Shown piece after piece: positions 43,896-54,047 of a stretch of DNA of 64,000 nt (within the stretch, counting starts at the first letter, position 1; the number at the start of each line of letters is the position of its first letter). The DNA lies in contig NC_091670.1 of assembly GCF_042453785.1 (NCBI RefSeq), positions 3,488,501 to 3,552,500 on the forward strand, given 5' to 3'. Origin of the DNA: Malus domestica. Lineage: Eukaryota; Streptophyta; Magnoliopsida; Rosales; Rosaceae. The notes under the pieces were generated by a model. It saw only the letters and a program-made list of their open reading frames with translations. It searched no databases and was not told the origin of the DNA. Both the position numbers and the translations under genes were made by a program.

Positions 43896-46800
43896 GTTTG
43901 GACATTGGGCTAGGGAATGTCCTGCTGGAAAACCAGTGCAAAAGGCAAATAATGCAAATCTGGTGAAGATGACAGGAAACCTATTTTATGCAAATAGCAC
44001 AATCACAAAACCAAAGATGAATGGAAAGTGGTACATTGACAGTGGTTGTAGCAACCACATGACAGGAAATGTGAAATTGCTTATTGATATGAGAACCCAC
44101 ATAGTTGGCAAAGTTCAAATGCCAATTGGAGACCTCGTAAATGTTGCAGGAATGGGTTCATTGGTGATTGATACAAACAAGGGCAGGAAGTATGTTAGAG
44201 AAGTAATGTACCTACCTGGTCTAAAAAATAATTTGCTAAGTGTTGGTCAAATGGATGAGCATGGATATTTCTTGGTGTTTGGTGGTGGAATGTGCAGTGT
44301 GTTTGATGGTCCATCACTGGAATGCTTAGTTTGAAAGTAAAGAAGAAAGTGAATAGGTGTTATCTGTTGTCTATTTTATCTGAAAATCAGGTTGTTTTGA
44401 AAGCTAGTGTCACTCATTCTACTGAGACTTGCACTTACACTTTGGTGGTCTCAAACAATTAAGAGAAAAGGAAATGGTACATGGTTTGCCTCAGCTTGAA
44501 GACTATAATGAAGTCTGTGAAAGTTGCCAATATGGAAAGAGCAAGTGCTCCACTTGAACTTATTCATGTTGAACCCATGAGGCATGACTCAATTGCTGGA
44601 AACAAGTATTTTATGCTCTTGATAGACGATCTCACCAAAATGACTTGGGTTTATTTCCTAAGATACAAGTCTAAAGCATTCAGTTGTTTTAGAAAATTCA
44701 AAGTTATGGCAGAACTGTAAAGTGGACTCAAGGTTAAATGTTTGAAAAATGATAGAGGAGGGGAGTTCAAATCATCGGAATTCGATCTATTCTATGAAAA
44801 AGAAGGAATACAAAGACAGTTCACTCTTGCATATACTCTATAGCAAAATGGAGTAGTGGAGAGAAAGAACATAAAGTGATTGAGATGGCAGAATCAATGT
44901 TGCATAAAAAGAGAATGCCATATCATTTCTGGGTAGAAGCAGTTCATACATCAGTGTACATTCTAAACAGATGCCCTACAAGAGCTTTGAACAATATCAC
45001 ACCTTTTGAAGCTTACTCTGGAAGGAAACCTGGAATTGCACACCTAAGAGTATTTGGTGCAATGTGTTATGTACATGTTCCAAGTGAACACAAACATAAA
45101 CTTGAGCCTAAACATCAAGGGAGTGTTTGTGGGATATGCAACTTGTGAAAAAAAGGATATAGGGTGTTTGATCCAATATCTAAGAAGCTTGTCTTGTCAA
45201 GAGACATAGTTTTTATGAAGAGGCTGCCTGGAATTAGGAAAAGAACTCAAATCATTCTACCCTTACTACTGTAATCTTTGTTTATGGGGACATAAGCACA
45301 TAAATGAATGAAAGGAAGGTGCAGACCCCTGCATCATCAACATCACATTCACCTAGAAGAGTTCTTAGTATTGGAGACTCTACTCAATCTAAGACATTTA
45401 CCTCAGGTGAATCTATGAACATCTTAAGCTTAAATGAGAGGCACACCCAAGCATTTGATCATACACCTCTGAAATAGAGGAATCTGAATGAAGTGTTGGC
45501 TAAATGTAATATATGCATCATGGATCCATAGAAGTATGAGGATGCTAAACAAGATGAGTCTTGGTTAAAGGCAATGAAGGATGAGCTGTTTATAATTGAA
45601 AAGAATGATACCTGGAAGCTTGTTGACAAACCAACTGAGAAACCTATTATAGGGGTTAAATGGGTCTACAAAACCAAGTTAAATCTTGATGGGTCAGTGT
45701 TAAAGAACAAAGCAAGGTTGGTTGCAAAGGGCTATGCACAAAAGCCTGGTTTGGACTACAATGAAACCTACGCACCAATTGCTAGACTGGATACCATTAG
45801 AACTTTAATAGCTTTAGCTGCACAAAAGAGCTGGAAAGTGTATTAGTTGGATGTGAACTTGGGTTTCTTGAATGGAATATTACAAAAAGAGGTCTATGTT
45901 GAACAGCTTGAAGGTTTTGAAGTCAAAATCAAGGAAGAAAAGGTGTACAAGTTTCACAAGGCTCTCTATGGTCTGAAATAGGCACCAAGAGCCTGGTATG
46001 GTGAAATTGACAACTATTTCTCACAGTGTGGTTTTGAGAAGAGCTTAAGTGAAACAACTCTGTACATAAAGGCAAGGGGAGAAGATATTTTGATTGTTTC
46101 CATCTATGTGGATGATATAGTTTACATTGGTAGTTGCAAATCAATGATAAAAGATTTCAAGGAGGACTTGAAAATGAAGTATGAGATGACATACTTGTGC
46201 CTTCTTCATCACTTTCTTGGAATGGGAGTAATTCAAACTAACTCAAGCATTTTCATTCACAAAGAAGTATGCAAGTTCATTGTTGAGTAAGTTTGGCTTA
46301 AATGAAGCAAAGATTGTGACAACTCCTCTTGGAACTACTGAGAAGCTGTCTAAAGATGATGAAAGTGGATATGCAAGTGAGGAAATGTATAAGAGTATTG
46401 TCGGAAGCCTTCTATATCTCACTGCTACAGGGTCGGACATAATGTGTGCAACAAGTTTATTGGCTAGGTTCATGCACTGCCCTACAAATAGACACTATGG
46501 AACTGCAAAGAGGGTACTCAGGTATATCAAGGGAACCTTGGATTATGGTCTGGAGTATGTGAAGAGAAGAACAACTTGCTTAATTGGCTACTGTGATAAT
46601 GATTGAGGTGGTTCATTGGAGGACAGCAAGAGCACATCAGGATATGCATTCTCATTTGGCAGTGGAGTGTTCTATTGGGCTTCAGTCAAGCAAAACTGTG
46701 TTGCACTCCCAATTGCAGAGGCAGAATACATAAGTGCATCAGAAGCAACAACTCAAGCAATATGGCTGAGGTTTGTATTTGAGATTTTGGAGAATTGCAA

Positions 46801-47022
46801 ACTGAAGCAACCCCACTTCACTGTGATAACACTTCTGCCATTGCTATATCAAAGAATTATGTATTTCATCAAAAGACCAAGCACATTGATAGGAGGTACC
46901 ATTTTATCAAGGATGCACTGCAGGAAAGCATCATTGATCTGGTCTATTGTCACACAGAAAAGCAATTGGCAGATATCTTCACAAAGGCTCTTGCAAATGA
47001 TTGGTTTAGACTTAAAGGGGAG
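43896..47022 (+). pseudogene. Copia polyprotein: protease, integrase, RT, RNase H
   Basis: Resumes in the gag zinc knuckle (GHWAREC, about 43901). Protease has WYIDSGCSNHMTG (44029). A pre-integrase piece with VCESCQYGKSKC follows near 44510-44545. The integrase core has YFMLLIDDLTKMTWVYFL (44610) and, after a stop, RGGEFKSSEF and QNGVVERKN (44755-44870). RT has KWVYKTKLN (45659), ARLVAKGYAQKPG (45712), YAPIARLDTIR and the catalytic YVDD (46105). RNase H has SKSTSGYAF (46626) and a final piece with HCDNTSAIAISKN and KHIDRRYHF ending at 47028. At least five stops are TAG where a Gln codon (CAG/CAA) is usual: 44842, 45475, 45529, 45844, 45979. There are also frameshifts. It is inactive. Confidence 0.88.
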
Positions 47023-47413
47023 TGTTGAATTATTAAGTCTATAGCTGATTAGGAATAAATCTTAGTATTAATATGTGTATGCACTTGAGTTAAAATACTA
47101 AGTGATAAGTTGTATGGTTGTAAGGCAAGAATTACCATGTGTTGTAATCCTAGCAACTAGCTAGATGAAGGGTCAAGATTGGTTTGTAATCAGAAAAGCA
47201 TCCAGTGTGGTCCTAACGGTTATATTCCTCCTGCATGTTTTGTGTGCGGTGTGAGAGATTGAAAACCTTAATGAAAAATATGATTGCTCCTCTGTGACTT
47301 GCAGAGAGCAGTAACATTCCTTTTGTGAGCTCTCCATTTTCTAATGTTCTTTTCTTCCTTATCTCATCTTCCATTCTTCCTCAATATACTAGAAGAATCT
47401 CATAATCACAACA
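47023..47413 (+). repeat. Copia right LTR
   Basis: 391 bases, TGTTGAATTATTAAG to ATCACAACA, preceded by the polypurine tract aaaggggag and followed by the TSD AGAAT. Confidence 0.9.
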
Positions 47414-47620
47414 AGAATACCGTTCCAAGTACAAGAAGAGAGTAAAGCAGTTTTTTATTGAGTAACTCACCCATATCACCTTTAATATATTCTGCTGAAA
47501 ACTTTTGCCCAAAGACCAGTATCCCCCTACATCAATTTCCAAGAGTTCTTAACAAGAAGAGCCAAGTACAAAACTTTCAATTTTTTCAAGCCAAGCCCAG
47601 CAAGATGTTGTACTAGGATA
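47414..47620 (-). pseudogene. LINE ORF2 C-terminal fragment, part 1
   Basis: Minus-strand reading gives GLGLKKLKVLYLALLVKNSW, GLWAKVF and TWNGILEGAK in near-adjacent frames, continuing at 34247 downward as LLHK and WRIGNGNTIKI. This is the region after the reverse transcriptase in plant L1-type LINEs. Stops and frameshifts are present. The Copia insertion split it at AGAAT. Confidence 0.65.
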
Positions 47621-47664
47621 GCACCAAACAAGCCTTATGGAACCAACTCAAGCTAACCCACATG

Positions 47665-47682
47665 AAATATATCAAATTGAAT
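47665..47682. repeat. Left 18-base TSD of composite RTE unit 1
   Basis: AAATATATCAAATTGAAT, identical to 52390-52407. It brackets the whole unit 47683-52389. Confidence 0.93.
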
Positions 47683-48300
47683 ACAACAACAACAACAACA
47701 ACAAAGCCTTTTCCCACTAAGTGGGGTCGGCTATATGAATCCTAGAACGCCATTGCGCTCGATTTTGTGTCATGTCCTCCGTTAGATCCAAGTACTCTAA
47801 GTCTTTTCTTAGGGTCTCTTCCAAAGTTTTCCTAGGTCTTCCGCTACCCCTTCGGCTCTGAACCTCTGTCCCGTAGTCACATCTTCGAGCCGGAGTGTCA
47901 GTAGGCCTTCTTTGCACATGTCCAAACCACCGTAACCGATTTTCTCTCATCTTTCCTTCAATTTCGGCTACTCCTACTTTACCTCAGATACCCTCATTCC
48001 CAATCTTATCCTTTCTCATGTGCCCACACATCCCACGAAGCATCTTCATCTCCGCTACACCCATTTTGTGTACGTGTTGATGCTTCACCGCTCAACATTC
48101 TGTGTCATACAGCATCGCTGGCCTTATTGTCGTCCTATAAAATTTTCCCTTGAGCTTCAGTGGCCTACGACGGTCACACAACACACCGGATGCACTCTTT
48201 CACTTCATCCATCCAGCTTGTATTCTATGGTTGAGATCTCCATCTAATTCTCTGTTCTTTTGTAAGATAGATCCTAGGTAGCGAAAACGGTCGCTTTTTG
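47683..48300 (-). pseudogene. RTE 3' end in unit 1 (with (TTG)n tail)
   Basis: The C-terminal RTE region, with SDRFRYLGSILQ and ENRLRWFGHVQRRP, ending at a stop near 47717. Frame breaks occur between 47950 and 48195. A short 3' UTR and (TTG)n tail follow on the minus strand. It shares only the last ~190 codons with the full RTE ORF at 61.7-64 kb. The join to X is at the codons before SDRFRYLG. Confidence 0.82.
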
Positions 48301-49794
48301 TGATCTTCGCTTGATTGCTCTGGTCATTAGTGTGGATAAGTATATAAATGGATAGAGACAGGAAAGCAAACACAAGATGTACGTGGTTCAACCAGGTTGG
48401 CTACGTCCACGGAATATAGGAGTTCTCATTAATTGTGAAGGGTTTACACAAGTACATAGGTTCAATCTCTCCTTTAGTGAGTACAAGTGAATGATTTAGT
48501 ACAAATGACATTAGAAAATATTGTGGGAGAATGATCTTGTAATCACGAAACTTCTAAGTACCGAAGTGTGGTATCGTCTTGACCTGCCTTATTTGTCTCA
48601 TAGGTAGATGTGGCATCTTCTCTGGAAGTACTCTTACTCCATCCAGGGGTGGTATCTTTAACTGGTGGAGATGCACAAGGTAATGTATCAATTTCACTTG
48701 AAGCTTACTTGTAGTTTCAGGCTTGGTTAAGTGCGATACAAACCATGTAGTAGGAGTCCTCCAAGTCGCCGAGCTAGGGGATCTGCTGAAAGAGGTGACA
48801 GACAAGGTAAACAATCAGAGCTCCAAGCAATCAGTCCCAGATCAGAAGTTTGATTTCGAGTTCCGGCTGATTGTTCTCATTCTCCCTATCTTGCAAGCAG
48901 CATGAAGGATAAAGAGAAGAAAAATTAGAAGAGATGATATGAGATACGTTTGCTTTTGAAAAAGTAACTTTCCACAGGCTTATTCTTGAACTGGGCTAGA
49001 AGGTTTTCTGGTTTCCTCCAGAGTATAAGGCCGACTGAAGAATTTGACGGTCAAAACAAGTCCATCAAATCTAGAGTACGTTCGACCCTGCTGATATGGG
49101 ATATTTTTGCTTTTGACAAAGTAGTGGATGTATTGGCACGTGTGCTGTTACGCTTGTCTCCACATGCTTCCTTGTATCCTTCTCACTTGCCCTATATGTT
49201 CCTCACGCAGATGCGGTATCTTCCCTGGAAGCATAAGATGTTGAGGATGAGTACTCGAGAGCAATGCCAGGTAAGTAATCAGGTAAGGGGTTCCAGGCAG
49301 TCAGTTCCTGACTGGAAGCTTGATTCCAAGTGCTGACTGATTGCTCTCTTTCTCCTTGTCTTGCAGGTAAGAACAAGGCCAAAGGAAAAGATAGGGAAAA
49401 AGCATGATATGGGATACTCTTGCTTTTAACCCTGATGATATGAGATATTCTTGCTCTGGTATAGCTTGTTTGCAGAGGTATTATTGGGGGAAAAGAAAGC
49501 TGAATATTTCGAAAGGCTTCGTTGGGAGTGCCCTCTCAGATATGAGGAGGGGTTGAGCATTTTTGCAGGTCTGCCTGTCCGTTGGGGATGGAGGTCGACA
49601 TATATAGGAGTCTTCCTAACAACAAGTAGTAATGCTATTCATTTACCCTGCTTGGTTATAGCACGGTAATGGGAGCTGCCAGCTTCACATGTTTTAACTA
49701 TGTCAGAGCACTTTGAAAAAGTGGTCTGTGGTATCTGGAAAGCTGATGTTGCGTGTGAAGATTACAAACAAGCTTTATCCAAGGAGATCTGGCT

Positions 49795-49985
49795 CTCGAA
49801 GTTGAGAAAGTGGTGCCTCTTCGGTTTTCGAACAAACAATCCTGTCGGGGATCAATCCTGCTGGGGGTCTGGCTCTCGAGATTCGGAGAGCGGTGTCTCT
49901 TCAATTTTTGAGAAAGTAATCATGTTGGGAGTCTAGCTCTCGAGATTCGGAGGGCGGTGCCTCTTCGATTTTGGAGCAAGCAATC
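49795..49985. repeat. 64-base tandem array in X, copy 1
   Basis: Three full units and a remnant around ctggctctcgagattcgg and gcctcttcgatttttgag. One unit is partly deleted compared with copy 2 (59669-59915). Confidence 0.82.
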
Positions 49986-50433
49986 TTGTTGGGAGTGTTT
50001 TCTCGAATGTGAGTAAAGGTTGGGCATGTTTGCTAGTCTACCTTGCCACGGAGCACCGAGGTTGACACACAGGGACTTTCCAATTATCCAGCAGTGGTAC
50101 TGTTCCTTTACCATTGTGGGTAATAATATGGAAGCTAGACCTTTAAAATTTATGTGTCTAAACTTTGTTAGTGCTGGTTCTTTGCTATTCTTTTACCCTT
50201 CTTGGTCAGAGCGATGTAGTGGGAGCTGCAAGCTTCACGTGTCTCAACTTTGTCAGAGAACTTTGGCAAAGTTATCTATGGTACCCATGAGCTATTGTTG
50301 CGTGTGGAAAGTGGGTGATTGAACAGTAAGATTCATGTGCTTTATACTTCACCAGAAATCTTCGACAAAATGCTCGTAATTTCCGCAAAGCTGAGTGTGC
50401 GTGTGACAGGTGCTGACAAGGCTGAAAAGTTGG

Positions 50434-50680
50434 TGCCTCTTCAATTTCTGAGATCCGCCCTCGTGGTCTCTGAGCAGCCCAGCTTTTGAGGAAGTAAGCG
50501 CCTCTTCGATTTCTGAGATCGGCCTTCGTGGTCTTTGAGCAGCCCAGCTTTTGAGAGAGCAAACGCCTCTTCATTTTCTAAGATCGACCCTCGTGGTCTC
50601 TGAGCAGCCCAACTTTTGAGAAAGCAAATGCCTCTTCGATTTCTGAGCAGGCGCCTCTTCGATTTCTGAAGCTTCGTCGA
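50434..50680. repeat. 65-base tandem array in X, copy 1
   Basis: Four units around gcctcttcgatttctgagat and gtggtctctgagcagccc. The reverse strand reads as repeats of SKAGLLKDHEG/SWAAQRPRG, an artefact of the array. Confidence 0.85.
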
Positions 50681-50808
50681 GTGCAGATTTTTATAGAGGC
50701 TGGCATTAAGTTCCAAAGCACACTTAAATCTCCACCAGTAGAAGCTCCATTCTTGCACTTCTAAGATCTTGATTTGTCCGACCTCTTCTCTCTTCAACAC
50801 CTTTGAAA

Positions 50809-51483
50809 ATGTCTGGCCCCTCCGACCGTCGTTTTGACTTGAACCTTGTTGAAGAGACATCCACGGCTTCTCCAGACAACATATGGCGCCCATCCTTCGT
50901 CTCCCCTACTGGTCCTCTTACCGTTGATGATTTCGTGATGAAGAATGATATGACCATTGCGGTGGTGGCCAGGAACCTTCTCACTCCCAAAGATAACAGA
51001 CTACTTTCCAAATGGTCTGATGAGTTGGCTGTTAAGGATTCTCTGGCTCCCACTGTTCAGTGTGCAGGTTCTGTGTCTAATATGGCCCAACGCCTATTTG
51101 CTCGAACCCGCCAAGTTGAATCATTAGCGGCTGAAGTGATGAGTCTCAAACAGGAGATTAGAGCGCTCAAGCATGAGAATAAACAGTTGCACCGACTCGC
51201 ACATGACTATGCTACAAACATGAAGAGGAAGCTTGACCAGATGAAGGAATCTGATGGTCAGGTTTTACTTGATCATCAGAGGTTTGTGGGTTTGTTCCAA
51301 AGGCATTTATTGCCTTCGTCTTTTGGGGTTGTACCGCGTAATGAAGCTCCAAATGATCAACCTCGGATGCCTCCTCCTTCTAGGGTTCTGTTCAGTACTG
51401 AGGCTCCGAATGATCCTTCTCCGGTGCATTCTCTTTCTGGGGCTCTACCGACTGCTGAGACTTCTCCTAAGCAACCTTTGTGA
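50809..51483 (+). CDS. Coiled-coil protein of segment X, copy 1
   Basis: 224 residues, uninterrupted, starting MSGPSDRRFDLNLVEE. The N-terminal third is polar and Pro-rich (FVSPTGPLTVDDFVMKND). A predicted coiled coil spans about residues 98-150, with RQVESLAAEVMSLKQEIRAL and LHRLAHDYATNMKRKLDQMK. The tail is Pro/Ala-rich with two imperfect repeats of EAPNDQP(R)MPPPS. There is no signal peptide, membrane segment, zinc knuckle or enzyme motif. I chose the ATG at 50809 over 50803 because homology to copy 2 and the leader boundary start there. It may be a gag-like protein of a retroelement; I recall similar uncharacterised apple proteins, but the function is unknown. Copy 2 has a stop at codon 26. 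Confidence 0.55.
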   Translation: MSGPSDRRFDLNLVEETSTASPDNIWRPSFVSPTGPLTVDDFVMKNDMTIAVVARNLLTPKDNRLLSKWSDELAVKDSLAPTVQCAGSVSNMAQRLFARTRQVESLAAEVMSLKQEIRALKHENKQLHRLAHDYATNMKRKLDQMKESDGQVLLDHQRFVGLFQRHLLPSSFGVVPRNEAPNDQPRMPPPSRVLFSTEAPNDPSPVHSLSGALPTAETSPKQPL

Positions 51484-51744
51484 AGGCTCCCTGTTGTTTG
51501 TTTATTTTGACTCATGTATATGTACATATTTGTAACTTATCGGCGATATCAATAAATAAGCTTTGCTTCATTTCAACGTATTGTGTTAAATACACCGAAG
51601 CCTTCTTCGCTAAGTTCTTTGAATTTTTCTTTTGTTGAAGCTTGTATGTTGAAGCTTTGTGAGTGGAGGATGTAGGTTGAGGTAGTGTTCCCTTAATTTC
51701 CCGAGTGAGGAAAACTTCTCGGTTGGAGACTTGGAAAATCTAAG

Positions 51745-52389
51745 TCACTGAGTGGGGTCGGCTATATGAATCTTAGAACGCCATTGTGCTCGGTCCTGTG
51801 TCATGTCCTCCGTTAGATCCAAGTACTCTAAGTCTTTTCTTAGAGTCTCTTCCAAAGTTTTCCTAGGTCTTCCTCTACCCCTTCGGCCCTGAACCTCTGT
51901 CCCATAGTCGCATCTTTTAATCGGAGCGTCAGTAGGCCTTCTTTGCACATGTCCAAACCACCGTAACCGATTTTCTCTCATATTTCCTTCAATTTCGGCT
52001 ACTCCTACTTTACCCTGGATATCCTCATTCCTAATCTTATCCTTTCTCGTGTGCCCACACATCCAGCGAAGCATCCTCATCTCTGCTACACCCATTTTGT
52101 GTACGTGTTGATGCTTCACCGCCCAACATTCTGTGCCATACAGCATCGTCGGCGTTATTGCCGTCCTATAAAATTTTCCCTTGAGCTTCAGTGGCATACG
52201 GCGGTCACACAACACGCCGGATGCACTCTTCCACTTCATCCATCCAGCTTGTATTCTATGGTTGAGATCTCCATCTAATTCTTCGTTCTTTTGCAAGATA
52301 GATCATAGGTAACGAAAACGATCGCTCCTTGGTATTTCTTGATCTCCGATCCTCACCCCTAACTCGTTTTGGCCTCCATTTGCACTGAA
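51745..52389 (-). pseudogene. RTE C-terminal region in unit 1, 5' truncated
   Basis: Ends IHIADPTQ at the stop at 51745. It contains MRENRLRWFGHVQRRPTDAP and GRGRPRKTLEETLRKDLEY. A stop interrupts RYL*SILQ near 52303. Homology to the full RTE ends at 52389, exactly at the TSD, so this is the unit's 5' truncation point. At its 3' end it runs into X without the 3' UTR and (TTG)n tail. Confidence 0.85.
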
Positions 52390-52407
52390 AAATATATCAA
52401 ATTGAAT
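52390..52407. repeat. Right 18-base TSD of composite RTE unit 1
   Basis: AAATATATCAAATTGAAT, identical to 47665-47682. Confidence 0.93.
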
Positions 52408-53012
52408 GTAAGAACAATATTAAAGACACCAAGATTGTAACGAGGTTCCTCAACAGTCAGTGTAACTGGAGTACGTCCTCGGAGCATTAGGAGCTCACCC
52501 AATAATCCACTATCATCAAATGGGAGTTTACAAAGTGTTGGCAAGCTCACAACCCAAAAACCCCAATACAACCAATAGCTCTCACACACTAAAGAAACAA
52601 ATAGAGAGAAATATAATGAATAGTTTCCTCTCTATACAAAACTCAAAGCTATTACAACAACAAGTACTTTGGTGGATGATTACTAAGCAAAGAGAGGAGC
52701 CCTCTTCCAATGGGGATGTTGCACCCCTTCTTCTCTACCCTGATACTCTGCTGCTCTCTGTAACTGCAATCAGAAAATGCTCTATATTTTCTCTCAAAAT
52801 GGGCTACCTTAACAAAACCAATTGGTGTACTCACCGAAGCACCCTTATTATCTGCCTTTGAAAGAAGGCCAAATCAAAAGGAATAATCATTCCTCAACAA
52901 ACATAATCATTTGCTTTTCACCAAAGACACATGATTTTGTCCACCATTTTTGTTTATTTTATTAACCGAAAGTTGTTTGCAAGTTGGCCACTAATTTGGC
53001 CACTATCCAACA
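52407..53012 (-). mobile_element. Probable LTR (minus strand)
   Basis: On the minus strand it begins TGTTGGATAGTGGCC and ends TTGTTCTTACA (TG...CA). The plus-strand left end has ttgtaacgaggttcctc and gtacgtcctcggagc, common in plant Copia LTRs. No partner LTR or matching TSD was found. The 113-codon plus ORF over it is not credible. Confidence 0.45.
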
Positions 53013-53860
53013 CAAGAGACTTCTGAAGGCAAACTTGGCTCCATTTAACCAAGTTAACATTAAGCTGTCAAGTTGATCACAAACGGTAACTGGTAATTTC
53101 ACTGCATGCATAGCATAAACTGCATACCATCCAATCTTACAATGAGCTTCTTTGTCTTGTGGAAAAGAGGACCTAAACCCTCTCTATTCGAGGTCAAGAC
53201 TTTTTAATTGATCAAGTTTATGTAACACAAAACCATCGACTGACTGTCAATTATCTTGCGCAAACGTTAAGAAAATTTCATGTTTTAACCACATTTATTC
53301 CAACCTACAAGGCTTCAAGTTCGAACCTGGAATATGGTCACTCTTAAGGCAAAGAGCCCTCCAAGCTTGATTACCAATGGCCCGATCTAATCTTTCTTTG
53401 GTATCTCCCATGACGATTCCTGTAGAACATATGTAAATTGATTGCCAATTGAAATCAATCATACAATGGTTTTGAACTAATTGATTAAGCTTTGGTTGGT
53501 TTATGAAAAACAGCTGGTTGGAAAATAAATTAAGAAAACAATTTTAGGCTTGAGTTAAATCATAGTTGTTTTGTCCCGTTAATGAATGAGCTAACAATGC
53601 ATTAGCTAACAAGTCAGAAAAGTGAAAAAAAATATGATATGGTTAAAGTTTCATGTTTTTATGTTTTTGGTAAACGATTGCAATATTTTATTCTTCCTTC
53701 ACATAGATTTTCCTTTTTATCCAATTTCCCAAGAAATGGTTAAGCTTTCGTCTTTATGCTACCAGTGATGTGGTTACTGCAAAAGTAGTGCAGCAACATA
53801 GCACAACAAGCATTCGTTCTAACCAGGAATTGAACCATCTTAGGTTAAATCTCGAGTACT
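53013..53860. other. Intergenic, no recognisable feature
   Basis: No ORF, repeat array or element ends found. It may contain intron sequence preceding the glucosyltransferase exon. Confidence 0.35.
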
Positions 53861-54047
53861 AGAAATGGCAAAGTTGATAGAGAATGAAGACGGTGTTGCA
53901 GCTGCAGTTAATGCATTTCACCGGCAGTTAGCTCCTGAGTTACCATCGCAACCTGCATCTTCAGAGGAAGATGAGCATCCAAGCCCTATGGTGGTGTGAT
54001 TATTTCTTCAACTTGAGAAGTGGTGCAGCCTGCCTTGTGGTGTATAG
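53861..54047 (+). pseudogene. Sterol 3-beta-glucosyltransferase, last-exon fragment
   Basis: After a possible acceptor (ctag), the frame reads AKLIENEDGVAAAVNAFHRQ, then a Ser/Glu-rich linker PASSEEDEHPSP. After an in-frame TGA at 53997 it continues LFLQLEKWCSLPCGV to a second stop at 54045. This is the C-terminal end of plant sterol glucosyltransferases (UGT80 family). The TGA probably replaces a Trp codon. No upstream exons are visible in the 4 kb to the left, which is transposon. It is either a gene remnant or a shuffled exon. Confidence 0.62.

Larger units (their letters stand above)
34248..47413 (+). mobile_element. Copia retrotransposon with nested insertions
   Basis: LTRs at 34248-34637 and 47023-47413, both starting TGTTGAATTAT. 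The right one ends ATCACAACA. A perfect TSD AGAAT lies at 34243-34247 and 47414-47418. A degenerate methionine-tRNA type primer site follows the left LTR (tgacctcagagatagg), and a polypurine tract aaaggggag precedes the right LTR. The element is 13.2 kb because an 8 kb stack (35862-43895) and a 171 bp MITE sit in its gag. Without them it is about 5 kb, normal for Copia. The gene order gag, protease, integrase, RT, RNase H is the Copia order. Confidence 0.92.
48301..51744. other. Segment X, copy 1
   Basis: 3.44 kb found twice in this window (second copy 58183-61673), roughly 95% alike by eye, and each time bounded by RTE sequence. The left 600 bases contain aagatgtacgtggttcaacc and gctacgtccacggaat, phrases that in plant LTRs face the opposite strand. 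The middle holds two tandem arrays, and the right end has the coiled-coil ORF and a 3' tail with gtatatgtacatatttgtaac. No LTR pair, TIR or polymerase is seen in X. Its origin is probably a non-autonomous LTR-type element, an inference. Confidence 0.7.
47683..52389 (-). mobile_element. Composite RTE retroelement unit 1 (RTE-X-RTE 3' end)
   Basis: In minus-strand order: a 5'-truncated RTE C-terminal region (52389-51745), foreign segment X (51744-48301), a second RTE C-terminal region plus 3' UTR (48300-47707), and a (TTG)n tail (47706-47683). The 18-base TSD on both sides, the 5' truncation and the simple-repeat 3' tail are what target-primed reverse transcription by an RTE-clade element leaves. 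The unit therefore went in as one transcript that contained X. Unit 2 at 57562 has the same two internal junctions. Confidence 0.85.

Noticed and set aside
43450..43941. 163-residue minus-strand ORF
   Set aside because: It spans the boundary between the solo LTR and Copia gag and is Ser-rich from GA-rich repeats on the other strand.
50272..50893. Minus-strand ORFs rich in SKAGLLKDHEG/SWAAQRPRG repeats
   Set aside because: They are the antisense of the 65-base tandem array and its flank; the repeat period explains the open frame.
48301..51744. Segment X as a simple transposon insertion into one RTE copy
   Set aside because: The RTE parts on the two sides overlap over the same C-terminal region instead of abutting, and no TSD or TIR flanks X itself.
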